Assembly (NCBI GenBank): GCA_946405205.1
Contig: CAMJGL010000011.1
Coordinates: 8,073-72,072, forward strand
Direction of reading: 5' to 3'
Source: F23-B02 sp946405205
GTDB taxonomy: Bacteria; Bacillota; Clostridia; Oscillospirales; Oscillospiraceae
Length of the DNA: 64,000 bases
Shown here: positions 1-8,778 of the stretch, one piece after another
Position numbering within the stretch: the first letter of the stretch is position 1
How the letters are laid out: every line of letters begins with the position of its first letter
The notes under the pieces: model-generated
Seen by the model: only the letters and a program-made list of their open reading frames with translations
What the model was told of the DNA's origin: nothing
Database searches by the model: none
Translations under genes and position numbers: made by a program

Positions 1-1
1 C

Positions 2-1261
2 GTTTTTACCGATGATGAGCTGAACGTGAGCTTCACCGTTCCCGAAAAAAACTGCGCCGGCATGTTCCAGACGAGCCAGCTTCCGGCCATGGAGGACGAG
101 GCGGCGCTCAGGAGGGCCTTTGAGGAGCCGGTATCCGGCCGCAGGCTGCGCGATATCGTGCAGATAAAAGGCGCCCGGACCGCCTGCATACTTGTTTCCG
201 ACGCAACTCGCGGCATACCCACGGCTCCGCTCGCGGCGATTGCCGTCGAGGAGCTGCTGAAAGGCGGCATAAGCCTCGATAACATACACTTTTTCGTGGC
301 TATCGGCGTGCACCGTCCAGCCACGGAGGCCGAGATGAAGCAGTTTCTCGGCGATCTCTACGGCAAGGTGCATATCGAAAACCACACCCCCTTCGACGCG
401 GATAACCTCATAAGCCTCGGCCGCACCTCCGGAGGCACCCCCGTGTCCGTCAACAAGAGGGCGTACAACTGCGATGTGCACGTCCAGATAGGCAAGGTCG
501 AGCCCCATGAGTTCGCGGGCTTTTCCGGCGGGCGCAAGTCCGTTCTGCCCGGCGTCTCCTCCGAGGAGACGATAAGGATAAACCACCGTCCCGAGATGAT
601 ACTCGACCCCGCATCTGCCATCGGCGCGCTTGACGGCAACCCCATCAACGCCGACATGACCGAGGCCGCGGAGCTGTTCGGCATAGATTTCGGCGTCAAC
701 TGCATACTCAACAACGAGATGAAAATCGCGGCTGTGTTCACCGGCGGGCTCACCGAATGTCACCGCCATGCCGTGGACTTTGTCCGTTCGCGGCTCGGCG
801 TGGTCTTTGAAAAGCCCGACCTTATCGTCACCACCCCGGGTCAGCCCCTTGACATTGACTTTTACCAGACCGTGAAGGCGCTCATCGCACTTACAGAGAT
901 ACTTGATGAGGACGTCGTCACTCTGCTCTACTGCGGCTGTCCGGAGGGAGTCAACTCGCCGGATATGCTGCGGGCCTTCGGAAGCTCGGAGGATCTCGGC
1001 GAGGTCGTGCGCTACACCACGGATAATTACGAGATACAGATGGACCACGTTCTGCTGCTCTCCAAGATCTTCCGCAAGGGCGCACAGGTCGTTCTGTGCT
1101 GCCCCAACGTGACAGACGTCGAGGCAAGGACAATGTTCATGACGCCCTGCAAAGACCCGCAGAGCGCCATGGAGCTGGCCTGCAGGCTCACCGGAAAGCC
1201 CGATCCGAAGATCATGTTCTACCCCCGCCCCCAGACCGGTCTCCCCCGTCTGGCCGACTGA
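2..1261 (+). CDS. larA: LarA-family nickel-dependent hydroxy-acid racemase (5' partial)
   Basis: Member of the lactate racemase family (LarA/DUF2088), cytoplasmic enzymes that use a nickel-pincer nucleotide cofactor to invert 2-hydroxy acids. The frame is already open at base 2, so the real start lies outside the window and only a few N-terminal residues are missing. Counted from the GTG at 26, H96, H161, K171 and H187 lie in GVHRP, PHEFAGFSGGRKSVLPG and NHRPEM. Their spacing matches the nickel ligands and cofactor lysine of lactate racemase. No larB, larC or larE is in view. The substrate is unknown: lactate, malate or another hydroxy acid are all possible. The gene ends at a strong terminator. 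Confidence 0.85.
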   Translation, partial: VFTDDELNVSFTVPEKNCAGMFQTSQLPAMEDEAALRRAFEEPVSGRRLRDIVQIKGARTACILVSDATRGIPTAPLAAIAVEELLKGGISLDNIHFFVAIGVHRPATEAEMKQFLGDLYGKVHIENHTPFDADNLISLGRTSGGTPVSVNKRAYNCDVHVQIGKVEPHEFAGFSGGRKSVLPGVSSEETIRINHRPEMILDPASAIGALDGNPINADMTEAAELFGIDFGVNCILNNEMKIAAVFTGGLTECHRHAVDFVRSRLGVVFEKPDLIVTTPGQPLDIDFYQTVKALIALTEILDEDVVTLLYCGCPEGVNSPDMLRAFGSSEDLGEVVRYTTDNYEIQMDHVLLLSKIFRKGAQVVLCCPNVTDVEARTMFMTPCKDPQSAMELACRLTGKPDPKIMFYPRPQTGLPRLAD

Positions 1262-1270
1262 ATAACATCA

Positions 1271-1303
1271 CGGGATACCGTTTTCGGTATCCCGTTTCTT
1301 TTT
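1271..1303 (+). terminator. Intrinsic terminator after larA-like gene
   Basis: A perfect 10-bp stem CGGGATACCG/CGGTATCCCG with a TTTT loop is followed by TTTCTTTTT, starting 10 bases after the stop codon. Confidence 0.9.
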
Positions 1304-1326
1304 GCGCCTCTCGAAGCATGACAAAC

Positions 1327-1348
1327 GGCGTGCCCGAATGGGCACGCC
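1327..1348 (-). terminator. Hairpin downstream of the cyclodeaminase-like gene
   Basis: A perfect 9-bp inverted repeat GGCGTGCCC/GGGCACGCC with a 4-base loop lies 55 bases past the end of the minus-strand gene. The T-tract on that strand is weak, so termination is likely but not certain. Confidence 0.5.
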
Positions 1349-1403
1349 GCCTGTGCGAGGAGTGTGATTTATGGAAATTTTATGGGATAGCTGTTATACG
1401 GGA

Positions 1404-2558
1404 TCACTCGCACTGAGCGGGGTTTTCCCAGAGCAGGAGCTTGGTGCCGATGCCCTTTTCAAGCGCGGTATTGTACAGGTCATAGCCGAGGCCGAGATCG
1501 AACACTGCCATGCCGCAGGCGATGAAGCAGATGACGTCATCGTCGTTCTCGCGGCCCTTCTGCTCGCCGAGGATGATCTTGCCGATGGCAAGAGAATCGT
1601 CAAGCTGCTCCTTCAGGCCGTTGTCTATCAGGTGGTAAATGGGGCCGCCGATAACGCCTCTGTAGTATTCTTCCTTATCGCCGGTGGCAATGGCGTCCTC
1701 GACATAGGCGTGGTGCAGGCCGATGTGGTCGTATACGACCTTCATCTTGGTCCACATACCGCCGTTCTTGGCGTACTCGCCGCCCTCTTCCTCGTCGAAG
1801 TGAACGGGGCCGGAGGCAAGGATGGTGCAGCCCTTCTTGACCCACTCGCCCTTGATGTTCAGGAACGCGGTGCGGGACGCGGCGACGGAGATAACGTCGG
1901 CCTGACGGACAGCGGTCTCCAGATCGGGCTCAACGACCGCCTCGACGCCGTACTTCTCGCGGATGTGCGCGGCAAGCTTCTCGGCGGGAGCGGGAGAATG
2001 GTTGTTGCAGATGACCTTCTTGACGTTGGGCAGCTCGGTGATGACAGCGTCAAGGCAGGAGGTGCCGATGGCGCCGCAGCCGATGCACAGCAGGACCTCA
2101 GAGTCCTTGCGGGCCAGATAGCGGGCCGCAACGCCGGGGACAGCGCCCGTGCGTGCTGCGCTTATGAGGTTTGCGCTCATGTAAGCGATAGGCTCGCCGG
2201 TCTCCTTGTTGTTGAGCGTTACCATCAGGACGGACCTCGGCAGGCCGACCTTCTTGTTGGCAGCGTTTGAGCCGTACCATTTCTGGCCGCATATGTCGAA
2301 TCTGCCGCCCAGATACGCGGGCATTGCGACAAAGCGGCGGTCGGGGCCGGCGACCGGCATATTGGGGAATTCGCTTTCCTTGGGGAATACGATGTACATA
2401 CCGTGGTTATTGTGGTTGTTTCCGCCCATCAGATAGTCGCCCTTGGCGAGAAGCGTGAAAACCTCCTCGGCGTTGTTGATGCACTTTTTCGCATCCAGAA
2501 CGCCGGCGGCTATGGTATCAGGCTCGGACATGTACAAAAACTCTGTTTTGTGACCCAT
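1404..2558 (-). CDS. Ornithine cyclodeaminase / mu-crystallin family protein
   Basis: An NAD(P)-dependent Rossmann enzyme of the ornithine cyclodeaminase/mu-crystallin family; close relatives are often labelled tyramine oxidase subunit B. The middle holds the nucleotide-binding segment LLCIGCGAIGTSCLDAV, and the N-terminal half holds the family's substrate-side SANLISAARTGAVPGVAAR segment. At 384 aa it is longer than typical cyclodeaminases (about 320-330). The ATG at 2558 is chosen over 2564 because the AAGGAG site is only two bases from the first ATG and eight from the second. It is divergent from an AraC regulator that probably controls it. Relatives reduce cyclic imines such as pyrroline-2-carboxylate; the substrate here is not known. 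Confidence 0.8.
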   Translation of the reverse strand: MGHKTEFLYMSEPDTIAAGVLDAKKCINNAEEVFTLLAKGDYLMGGNNHNNHGMYIVFPKESEFPNMPVAGPDRRFVAMPAYLGGRFDICGQKWYGSNAANKKVGLPRSVLMVTLNNKETGEPIAYMSANLISAARTGAVPGVAARYLARKDSEVLLCIGCGAIGTSCLDAVITELPNVKKVICNNHSPAPAEKLAAHIREKYGVEAVVEPDLETAVRQADVISVAASRTAFLNIKGEWVKKGCTILASGPVHFDEEEGGEYAKNGGMWTKMKVVYDHIGLHHAYVEDAIATGDKEEYYRGVIGGPIYHLIDNGLKEQLDDSLAIGKIILGEQKGRENDDDVICFIACGMAVFDLGLGYDLYNTALEKGIGTKLLLWENPAQCE

Positions 2559-2705
2559 GTTCATGGCTCCTTTCAGTAATAAAAATAATAACGTCTGCGA
2601 TATATTAAACTTTACAATCTGAAACCGATTAAGTCAACATCTTAACGCCCGCTTAGCAATATTGTATCAAAATCAGGTCATATTATTTCTTTTTTCTAAA
2701 AGTAA

Positions 2706-2735
2706 TTGACATATTCTCCGATAATGTGATATTAT
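2706..2735 (+). promoter_or_regulatory. Probable promoter of the AraC gene
   Basis: TTGACA and TATTAT are separated by 18 bases in the AT-rich 260-bp divergent region between the cyclodeaminase-like gene and the AraC regulator. The rest of the region (2559-2818) holds no other feature I can support, but it should also contain the minus-strand promoter. Confidence 0.6.
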
Positions 2736-2818
2736 TTATTCGTAATTTCTGTACTAAACAGCACAAAATGTACTGATTTTTCTTCCAAAGCTTGCCGTTT
2801 TTTTGCGGAGGTGGCAGC

Positions 2819-3724
2819 ATGAAATCCAATATAATTGCTGAAGGGGGCAGCGCGGCTCCCCGCGAGCTTACATTCGGCAGTATTCCGGCTTCGGTCTGTC
2901 ACAATCATTCTGACGCCGGGGGAAATTTTGATGTGATGCATTGGCACAGCGAGGTACAGCTCTCTGTCGTTACATCCGGCAGGGTGCGTTTCCTTACGCG
3001 AGACTGTGAGTATGTGCTTGAAAAGGGCCAGGGTATCTTTCTCAACAGCAACCGCATACACATGGCCCGAAAGGACACGGAGGAGACGGACTGCTCCTAT
3101 CTGTGCATCAGGTTCGATCCGGAGGAGCTGTGCGGCAGCCTTTGCGACAGCTATGCTGTCCCGCTCATCGCCGCGTCCGCGCCCGATGCCATACCCCTGC
3201 ACGGCAAACGCTGGACCGGCGAGGTCTGCGCGCTCATGAACGAGCTGGCGGAGGTATATGCCCGCGCCGATGTAGGCTGCGAGCTGAGGATGCAGATAAT
3301 CCTGCTTCAGATATGGCTGCTCATCTACGAGAACTGCCGCGCCGAGGAGGACGAAGCGAAATACACCTCCTTTTCCGAAAAGCAGCGCATTGAGACCCTG
3401 TGCGGCTTTATAAACAACAACTACGCCGAAAAGATCTCGCTGAGCGATATCGCCAATTCCGCGCACATCAGCAACGGCGAATGCTGCCGGATTTTCAAGC
3501 GGCTGCTCAACATGACGCCGTTTCAGTATCTCGTGCATGTCAGGCTTGCAAAAAGCGCCGAATTCCTCACCGACACCGATTACAGCATATCCCAGATCGC
3601 CCAGCACGTCGGCTTTTGCAGCAGCAGCTATTACACCAAGTGCTTCCGCAAGGAGTACGGCTGCGTTCCTCTTAAATACAGGCAGCGTTCAAACCGCCTG
3701 AGCTCCCCCGCAGCCAAGTCATAA
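2819..3724 (+). CDS. AraC-family transcriptional regulator
   Basis: A 301-aa regulator with an N-terminal cupin-like effector domain (MHWHSEVQLSVV and a GQGIFLNSNRIH segment) and a C-terminal pair of helix-turn-helix motifs of the AraC/XylS type. The second of these includes the signature ISQIAQHVGFCSSSYYTKCFRKEYG. The start at 2819 has GGAGG seven bases upstream. It is transcribed divergently from the cyclodeaminase-like gene, which is its most likely target. It is followed by a bidirectional terminator shared with the PTP gene. The inducer cannot be read from sequence. Confidence 0.9.
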   Translation: MKSNIIAEGGSAAPRELTFGSIPASVCHNHSDAGGNFDVMHWHSEVQLSVVTSGRVRFLTRDCEYVLEKGQGIFLNSNRIHMARKDTEETDCSYLCIRFDPEELCGSLCDSYAVPLIAASAPDAIPLHGKRWTGEVCALMNELAEVYARADVGCELRMQIILLQIWLLIYENCRAEEDEAKYTSFSEKQRIETLCGFINNNYAEKISLSDIANSAHISNGECCRIFKRLLNMTPFQYLVHVRLAKSAEFLTDTDYSISQIAQHVGFCSSSYYTKCFRKEYGCVPLKYRQRSNRLSSPAAKS

Positions 3725-3734
3725 AACCGAAAAA

Positions 3735-3764
3735 ACGGCCCGGCACCGTGAAGTGCCGGGCCGT
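3735..3764. terminator. Bidirectional terminator between araC-type gene and PTP gene
   Basis: A 12-bp stem ACGGCCCGGCAC/GTGCCGGGCCGT with a 6-base loop has A-rich sequence on one side and TTTAT on the other, between two convergent genes. Confidence 0.85.
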
Positions 3765-3772
3765 TTATCATT

Positions 3773-4249
3773 TTAACCGCGAGTGTTCTGTTCCGAGGTG
3801 CTCAGCAGCATGTCCAGCAGGCCGCGGCAGCCCTCCTCCACATCGCGCCAGGTCGCCTCGAAATCGTTGGTGTACCATGGATCGGCAACTTCACCGGGGC
3901 GATCGGTGAAGTCCATCAGCAGGTGCAGCTTGCCCTCGGGATCGCCGCCGCAGATGCGGAGCATATTGCGCAGATTCGCCTGATCCATGCCGATGAGCAG
4001 GTCGTACTCACCGTAGTCGCTGCGGCGGAGCTGCCGTGCGGTCTTACCCGCACAGGATATCCCATGCTCGGCCAGCTTTTTCCGTGCCGGCGGATAGACG
4101 GGGTTTCCGATCTCCTCGGTGCTGGTGGCCGCGGACCCGATATAAAACGCCTTCTCCAGTCCCGCCTTTTTCACCATATCCTTCATCACGAATTCCGCCA
4201 TCGGGCTTCTGCAAATATTGCCGTGGCACACAAAAAGTATTTTTATCAT
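3773..4249 (-). CDS. Low-molecular-weight protein tyrosine phosphatase
   Basis: A 158-aa cytoplasmic phosphatase of the arsenate reductase-like LMW-PTP fold. The catalytic P-loop CHGNICRS (C-X5-R-S) is at residues 8-15 and the general-acid loop DPWY is near residue 120. It is complete, but its first 14 or so codons are not the ancestral ones. A genomic island is inserted over the P-loop codons and its end supplies a replacement start, promoter region and N-terminus. The displaced original N-terminus (MTKILFICHGNICR) survives at 19308-19358. The new start has only a modest ribosome site (AAGGA, 12 bases away), so expression after insertion may differ. Confidence 0.93.
   Translation of the reverse strand: MIKILFVCHGNICRSPMAEFVMKDMVKKAGLEKAFYIGSAATSTEEIGNPVYPPARKKLAEHGISCAGKTARQLRRSDYGEYDLLIGMDQANLRNMLRICGGDPEGKLHLLMDFTDRPGEVADPWYTNDFEATWRDVEEGCRGLLDMLLSTSEQNTRG
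4207..4228. other. attL core of the PTP island
   Basis: This 22-bp copy of the crossover region differs from attR (19316-19337) at one position. On the minus strand it encodes the P-loop CHGNICR of the phosphatase. Confidence 0.85.
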
Positions 4250-4272
4250 AATCTCTATATTCCTTCATAAGC

Positions 4273-4290
4273 CTGAAAAACCTTGATATT
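4273..4290 (+). repeat. Island-end direct repeat, left copy
   Basis: The 18-bp CTGAAAAACCTTGATATT recurs with one mismatch at 19281-19298, in the same orientation just inside the other island end. It is a candidate integrase arm-binding site. Confidence 0.6.
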
Positions 4291-4354
4291 GCAAGGGTTT
4301 CCGGGCTTAAGGTTTTTCTTCATTTTTTCATAAGTCTCTATAAATCTATGTAAC

Positions 4355-4371
4355 CACACCACTCGGTGGTG
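4355..4371 (-). terminator. Hairpin downstream of the island integrase
   Basis: ACACCAC/GTGGTGT with a 3-base loop lies 48 bases past the integrase stop. The T-tract is poor, so it may be a terminator or part of the attachment region. Confidence 0.4.
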
Positions 4372-4418
4372 TAGTGATTGGTGTAGTATTCTTAAGATAC
4401 TACCACCATATTTGCTGT

Positions 4419-5621
4419 TTATCCAACAGCAACCTCCCTATCTTTTTGGGAGTCAGGGGACTGGCGAAACTGCGAAATCTTCGCCATCTGTTCCGCAGCG
4501 TGTGCGTAGCTTGCGTGGGTGTAAACGAGGGTGACGCCAGCGTCAGAGTGACCCATCAGGTACTGCAGGTTCTTAATGTCCATGCCATCATTTGCATAGT
4601 TCGTACAGAAAGTGTGTCGGAACACATGAGGGGTGATGTGCGGCAGAGGGGTGTCGGGATGGAGCTTTTTGTACTTCTTCATCGCCCATCGCATCTCATT
4701 TTCGATGTGAAGTGCGACCTTGGGATTACCGTTCTTGTCCAGCATAATGAATCCGCTGTAGCCATCAATCATAGGTTCCGCCTTGACCTTTGGACGGCGC
4801 TCCAATATCTTTTTCAGAGCGTCATACACCGCATCGGTCATCGGCAGATAGCGGCATCCGCTGCTCGTCTTGGTTTCCTCAACGTAGTATTTACCACTAC
4901 GCTCACGAACCAACTGATGATCCACACGGATTCTGCGATTTTTGAAGTCCAGGTCCTTTCGGGTCAGACCGCAGAACTCGCTGACTCTCATACCGGTTTC
5001 CAGAAGCACCACAAACTCATCATAGTATTTGGAGTAGGTTTTGTCGCCCTTGATGAAATTCATCCAGATCGCCAACTGTTCCTCGGTGAGTGCGGCTCTC
5101 GGCACCGTATCGTTCACCACCACATCCGTCAGCTTAAATATGAACGGATTTTTCCTGATCGCATCCTCATCGCAAGCCATCTGAAATGCGGGCTTAATGA
5201 CACCTCGCACACTGGTGATGGTACTGTAACCTCTGCCATCCTTTTGCAGTTTGGCGAACCACTGTTTGGCATCGGATACTTTAATGGTGCTGATTTTGCG
5301 ATGACCGAAATCCTCTTTCTTGACCAGATTCAAAACAAACTGATAACCGACCTGTGTGTTATAGCGCACGCCTTTCTTCAGGCTGATGTACTTCTCCAAC
5401 AGTTCAATTACCGTAATCTGTCCTGCTTCATAGTCAATACCATCATCAAACTGCTTCTGAATTGCTTTCTCTTTCTGACGAAGTTCCTGTAAAGTAGGAG
5501 CATAAACGCATTGCCTTTTGCCTCGGCAATCAGTGTACCTGTACTGATAGATCCCATCCTTTCTCTGGCTTTCACCTGTTTTCAGGACACGCCCTTTTGA
5601 GTCTTTTCTTTTTTCGCTCAA
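4419..5621 (-). CDS. int: Tn916-type tyrosine recombinase (island integrase)
   Basis: A 400-aa site-specific integrase that moves the island. It has an N-terminal arm-binding domain (DGIYQYRYTDCRGKRQCVYA), a SAM-like core-binding domain at about residues 75-175, and a C-terminal catalytic domain. The catalytic residues are visible in ETGMRVSEFCGL (Arg), HITPHVFRHTF (His-X-X-Arg) and GHSDAGVTLVYTH (His, nucleophile Tyr). The TTG at 5621 is chosen because AAAGGAGAT stands seven bases ahead and the protein then begins like relatives. Upstream in-frame codons reach to 5747 without a ribosome site. It lies next to attL with xis upstream, the normal Tn916-like arrangement. Confidence 0.93.
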   Translation of the reverse strand: MSEKRKDSKGRVLKTGESQRKDGIYQYRYTDCRGKRQCVYAPTLQELRQKEKAIQKQFDDGIDYEAGQITVIELLEKYISLKKGVRYNTQVGYQFVLNLVKKEDFGHRKISTIKVSDAKQWFAKLQKDGRGYSTITSVRGVIKPAFQMACDEDAIRKNPFIFKLTDVVVNDTVPRAALTEEQLAIWMNFIKGDKTYSKYYDEFVVLLETGMRVSEFCGLTRKDLDFKNRRIRVDHQLVRERSGKYYVEETKTSSGCRYLPMTDAVYDALKKILERRPKVKAEPMIDGYSGFIMLDKNGNPKVALHIENEMRWAMKKYKKLHPDTPLPHITPHVFRHTFCTNYANDGMDIKNLQYLMGHSDAGVTLVYTHASYAHAAEQMAKISQFRQSPDSQKDREVAVG

Positions 5622-5712
5622 TTTCGATCTCCTTTCAACGAAAAGGAGTCTTGATGTGACATCTACATGATACCACACCAAGACCCCTTTTTCTATGACT
5701 AATCTGCAAATA

Positions 5713-5910
5713 TTAGATGGAAAATGCCTGTTCGATGAACTTATCAAACAAGCGCTTTTTAATCAGCCGCTTGTTGCCCACCCAAAGGACAAAATTGCAA
5801 TTCTTATCGTTGGTAATCTCGCGCAGTTTGCCGGTTCCGATACCGGAATATGCTGCAGCTTCTTCTAAAGTTAAATTCGACTTTTCCCAAATAGGAACTT
5901 CTTTTACCAT
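5713..5910 (-). CDS. xis: Tn916-type excisionase
   Basis: A 65-aa winged-helix excisionase resembling Tn916 Xis: VPIWEKSNLTLEEAAAYSGIG followed by a basic wing, VGNKRLIKKRLFDKFIE. It directs the integrase toward excision. Two in-frame ATGs (5916, 5910) follow AGGAGG; the second has better spacing. It lies 91 bases upstream of int in the same direction. Sequence just beyond its ribosome site jumps into a fragment of an unrelated sigma-like gene on the other strand, marking a recombination junction. Confidence 0.85.
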   Translation of the reverse strand: MVKEVPIWEKSNLTLEEAAAYSGIGTGKLREITNDKNCNFVLWVGNKRLIKKRLFDKFIEQAFSI

Positions 5911-5928
5911 GGGCATTTACCTCCTCTT

Positions 5929-6954
5929 TTCAACGGTGAATTTCCTGTTTCTGATGATTACATCATTTCCGCTGTCCGTGAAAATGATCTGACTTACTTT
6001 ACATACTTCCTCCACCACTACGAGTCCAGACTGAATAAGCGAGTATACCGTTTCCTGTTGACAGAGGGAATTGACAGATACGACCCTCTGCGTTTTCTGG
6101 ATTACAAGCTCAGTTGCGTTCTTGCCATGTTGGAGTGTTTACAGAATTACGTTCCCGATAAGGGCGCAGACTTTCTGACCTATGCCCATCACTTCATCGG
6201 CAACGCTCTTCTGGATTGCCGCCGACAGGAAGAAGCAGGCTCGTTCAAATCTCTGGATGAGTACAAAGCCGCCCATGGTATTGCTTGGCTTTACAACAAT
6301 TCCGACAAGAGCGCAAAGGAAGTTATTGCCGAGTATGCCGCCGAGCAGAACTGTTCCGAAGATACAGCCGCCGAGTATTTGACCCTTGCAAGACAGAACC
6401 GCAGCCGTGTGCCCTTTTACTCCACCATGCAGGACGAGGACAGCGAGGAAACGGGAGAAGATGTTACCCGTGATGATAGTTGGAACTATGCGTATGTTCT
6501 CTGGAACGGGATTCGTGCTGATGCTGTGCAAACTGCCTTTGACAAACTCAGCCACAAGGAAAAGTATTTTCTTGAAAAGAGAAATGCCATCTGCATGAAC
6601 TGCGGACGGGTGATGCCGTGGGACGAGCGTTATTCCTTTGAACAGCTTGCCACCGCTTACGAATACAGCAGCACCAGCGGCGCAGAACGAGCTTACAAGA
6701 AGATCGTGGACAAGCTGACCGGACTTCTGGTGGATGCCGGTGTTCTCGGTGTGGTGGAATTGAAGCTGACCGAGAAAAGCAAAAAAATCGCCACCGCTGC
6801 ATACGGGTACAGAGCAGTACATCGGTATGCCAACGACGACGATGAAGGGGGAGAAATACGATTTGACTTTTCTGCCGGAACAGCTGAAATTGCAAAGCTG
6901 GCAGACGGCGATTTGAGCAGATCGAACGTTTTTGCAAAAATCGCAATCCGCTAA
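5929..6954 (+). pseudogene. 5'-truncated sigma-70-like element gene
   Basis: The frame is open and protein-like from about 5929 (FNGEFPVSDDYIISAVREND) with no start codon or ribosome site in place. The N-terminus appears to have been lost at the junction with xis. The 340 remaining residues look like a sigma-70-related regulator: a region-2-like helix bundle (YFTYFLHHYESRLNKRVYRF and FLTYAHHFIGNALLDC) and a region-4-like helix-turn-helix (YSFEQLATAYEYSSTSG). A TTG at 6058 could in principle initiate a shorter product. Such genes usually control transfer functions in conjugative elements; none of those functions remain here. The family assignment is inference. Confidence 0.6.
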
Positions 6955-7503
6955 ATCCTGAAACTCTCCATGAGTGAGCTTCCGAAGAAATTGACGCTTC
7001 CCTTTGAGTTGGAAATGGAGAAAATACGATACGGGAGCTGATCGCTGCGGCGGGTTTGTGGCCCTCTGGCTCCCCCGGTGATGCTGCTGCCGCCGTAAAG
7101 CGTTTGTCCGCCCGGGACAACCCCTTTTCAGCGTCAGCGGTCGCCAAAGGTCTAACACACTATACTTTGCCCGCAAAGTGTGTGCCAACAGGGTGCTCCG
7201 CGCCCCTATTGGAAACCCCGCGCCAAGGGGATTTTCCCCTTTGGATGCCCCAATATTTTTGACTGCAAAAGGGTACCCAAACCATCAAAACCGGTTTTGA
7301 TCTCGTGTCGTCAAAAATAGAAAATCCGAAAAATCTCCTCGCAGCGGCTTGGAGAAATTTCGGATTTTCGTCCATGGGAGTTTGCTGCGGATTTGCAAAT
7401 TCCCATGGAGGAGCTGCGGTGGAAACGAGGGGGGGTGGTCGATGAGTTCGAGGATTTCCTATCTGGCACTGCTCCTGTTTTGATAAACATTTCGCTGTGC
7501 TCA
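6955..7503. other. Non-coding relic region with nested inverted repeats
   Basis: No intact gene. A 23-codon ORF starts at 6970 (MSELPKKLTLPFELEMEK) and stops at 7041, the head of a lost element gene. Two hairpins sit side by side: 7320-7338 with 7351-7369 (17 of 19 pairs) and 7372-7385 with 7395-7408 (13 of 14 pairs). A shorter repeat CTTTGCCCGCAAAG lies near 7165-7180. An open segment beginning MEELRWKRGGVVDEFEDF (7405 on) runs into the antisense of the next gene and looks like another truncated gene. Scrapped remains of a conjugative element are the simplest reading. Confidence 0.5.
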
Positions 7504-7965
7504 TCAAGCAAAATACTCACTTGCGTTAAAGCTGAAAGTTCCAAATTCCTCTGGGAACATCTGCGGAAGCCAATCAGCCTTATCTTGAATCTGCTGTACG
7601 ATGCCGGATATATCGTACTCCGAATGCCGCTTTGCGGCTTTCAGAAAATCAAGAATTTCATTTCCATTGATCCGCTCATCATAGCTGGTGTACATATCAA
7701 TGACGCTGTTTGCCTCCGGGTTTTCAGAAATCATGCTGTTGTAGGAAATGAAAAGGAAGTCATCTTTCAGGAAGTGGTTACTGTATCTACTCGGGACATA
7801 TTTCATATCCACGACACCCTTGGCGGACAGATATCCGAAACACTTGTAGTACCTGCCATACACATACCATTCCGGTAAATCTTCAGCCTTAATCATAAAT
7901 CGCTTTGGCAAAGAGATATCCATCTTCGTTCTCAACATAGACATGCTGACGATCAGCGCAGACAA
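7504..7965 (-). CDS. Hypothetical protein, last gene of the restriction operon, probably frameshifted
   Basis: I do not recognise this family. The last 130 or so residues look like a compact folded domain (LPEWYVYGRYYKCFGYLSAKGVVDMKYVPSR). The in-frame start at 7965 has no ribosome site. A much better start exists in another frame: TTG at 8005 with GGGAGGGA ahead, reading MKRFHSNLYTVQKIVCADRQ and on to ENEDGYLFAKAIYD before a stop near 7893. Joining that N-terminus to this body gives a more natural protein, so a one-base indel near 7893 may have broken the gene. It follows the YgjP-type peptidase in the same direction. Confidence 0.55.
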   Translation of the reverse strand: MSALIVSMSMLRTKMDISLPKRFMIKAEDLPEWYVYGRYYKCFGYLSAKGVVDMKYVPSRYSNHFLKDDFLFISYNSMISENPEANSVIDMYTSYDERINGNEILDFLKAAKRHSEYDISGIVQQIQDKADWLPQMFPEEFGTFSFNASEYFA

Positions 7966-8061
7966 TCTTTTGTACTGTGTATAGATTACTGTGAAATCTT
8001 TTCAATACAAATCCCTCCCCACGTCAAAAAACTCAATTCCAATTTTTCCAGACAGCGTCTG

Positions 8062-8778
8062 TTATTTCTCGAAATTGGAATCCATGTAATCCAACTTACT
8101 TTCGTTCAACAGTTTCTTGCGCTCCTGCCATTGAGGCATGTGCTGATCTAAAACAGCAACAAATTCTGGGCCATGATTTTTGACTTTCAGGTGCGCCAGC
8201 TCATGCAGGATTACATACTCGAGGCACTCTATTGGCTTCTTCGCCAACTGCAGATTCAGCCAAATCTTTCGGGTATTTGTGTTGCAAGTGCCCCATTTGG
8301 TGGTCATGTATTTGCTTTGCCACCCGCTGCAATACAGGCCGGTAATCTTTTCCCACTTGGGAAGATATTTTGCAACCTCTCGTTTTAACTGCTCTCGATA
8401 CCACTCGTTGACAAACGCCTCGCGTTGCTTTGCCGTACTTTCCTTACGGACTGTCAGGATAGCTTTGTCACCCGAGAACACAAGAGAATTCCCTTTGTAG
8501 CTATACTCGACCTGCAGAAAGTACTGCCGCCCCCAAACATACAGCGATTCTCCAGAAACATACTGCCGCTCACTTTGGCGTGGCTGCTGTTGAAACTTCT
8601 CCTGCTGTTTTTTAATCCAGCCAAGTTTTGTCCGAACAAACATCGTGATTGCTTCATCTGTCAGTCTCACAGGTGCTGACACACGAACTCTACCGTCCGG
8701 TGGCAGCACGGAGAGATGCATATTCTTAATGTTTTTTCTGATAACTTCCACAGAAATATTGGAAACAACTATCTGCAT
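8062..8778 (-). CDS. YgjP-type M48 metallopeptidase domain protein
   Basis: A 238-aa zinc metallopeptidase-like protein of the YgjP/DUF45 family. The zinc site HELAH is at residues 192-196 and the third ligand is probably H202 in KNHGPEF; upstream WGTCN is the other family hallmark. There is no signal peptide, so it is cytoplasmic. Its ATG overlaps the hsdR stop by one base (TGATG), indicating translational coupling. YgjP-like genes recur beside type I restriction loci, but their role there is not established; control of HsdR level is a guess. Confidence 0.85.
   Translation of the reverse strand: MQIVVSNISVEVIRKNIKNMHLSVLPPDGRVRVSAPVRLTDEAITMFVRTKLGWIKKQQEKFQQQPRQSERQYVSGESLYVWGRQYFLQVEYSYKGNSLVFSGDKAILTVRKESTAKQREAFVNEWYREQLKREVAKYLPKWEKITGLYCSGWQSKYMTTKWGTCNTNTRKIWLNLQLAKKPIECLEYVILHELAHLKVKNHGPEFVAVLDQHMPQWQERKKLLNESKLDYMDSNFEK

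Noticed and set aside
1371..2270. 299-codon plus-strand open frame opposite the cyclodeaminase-like gene
   Set aside because: Alanine/valine-rich antisense shadow of a gene with clear Rossmann motifs.
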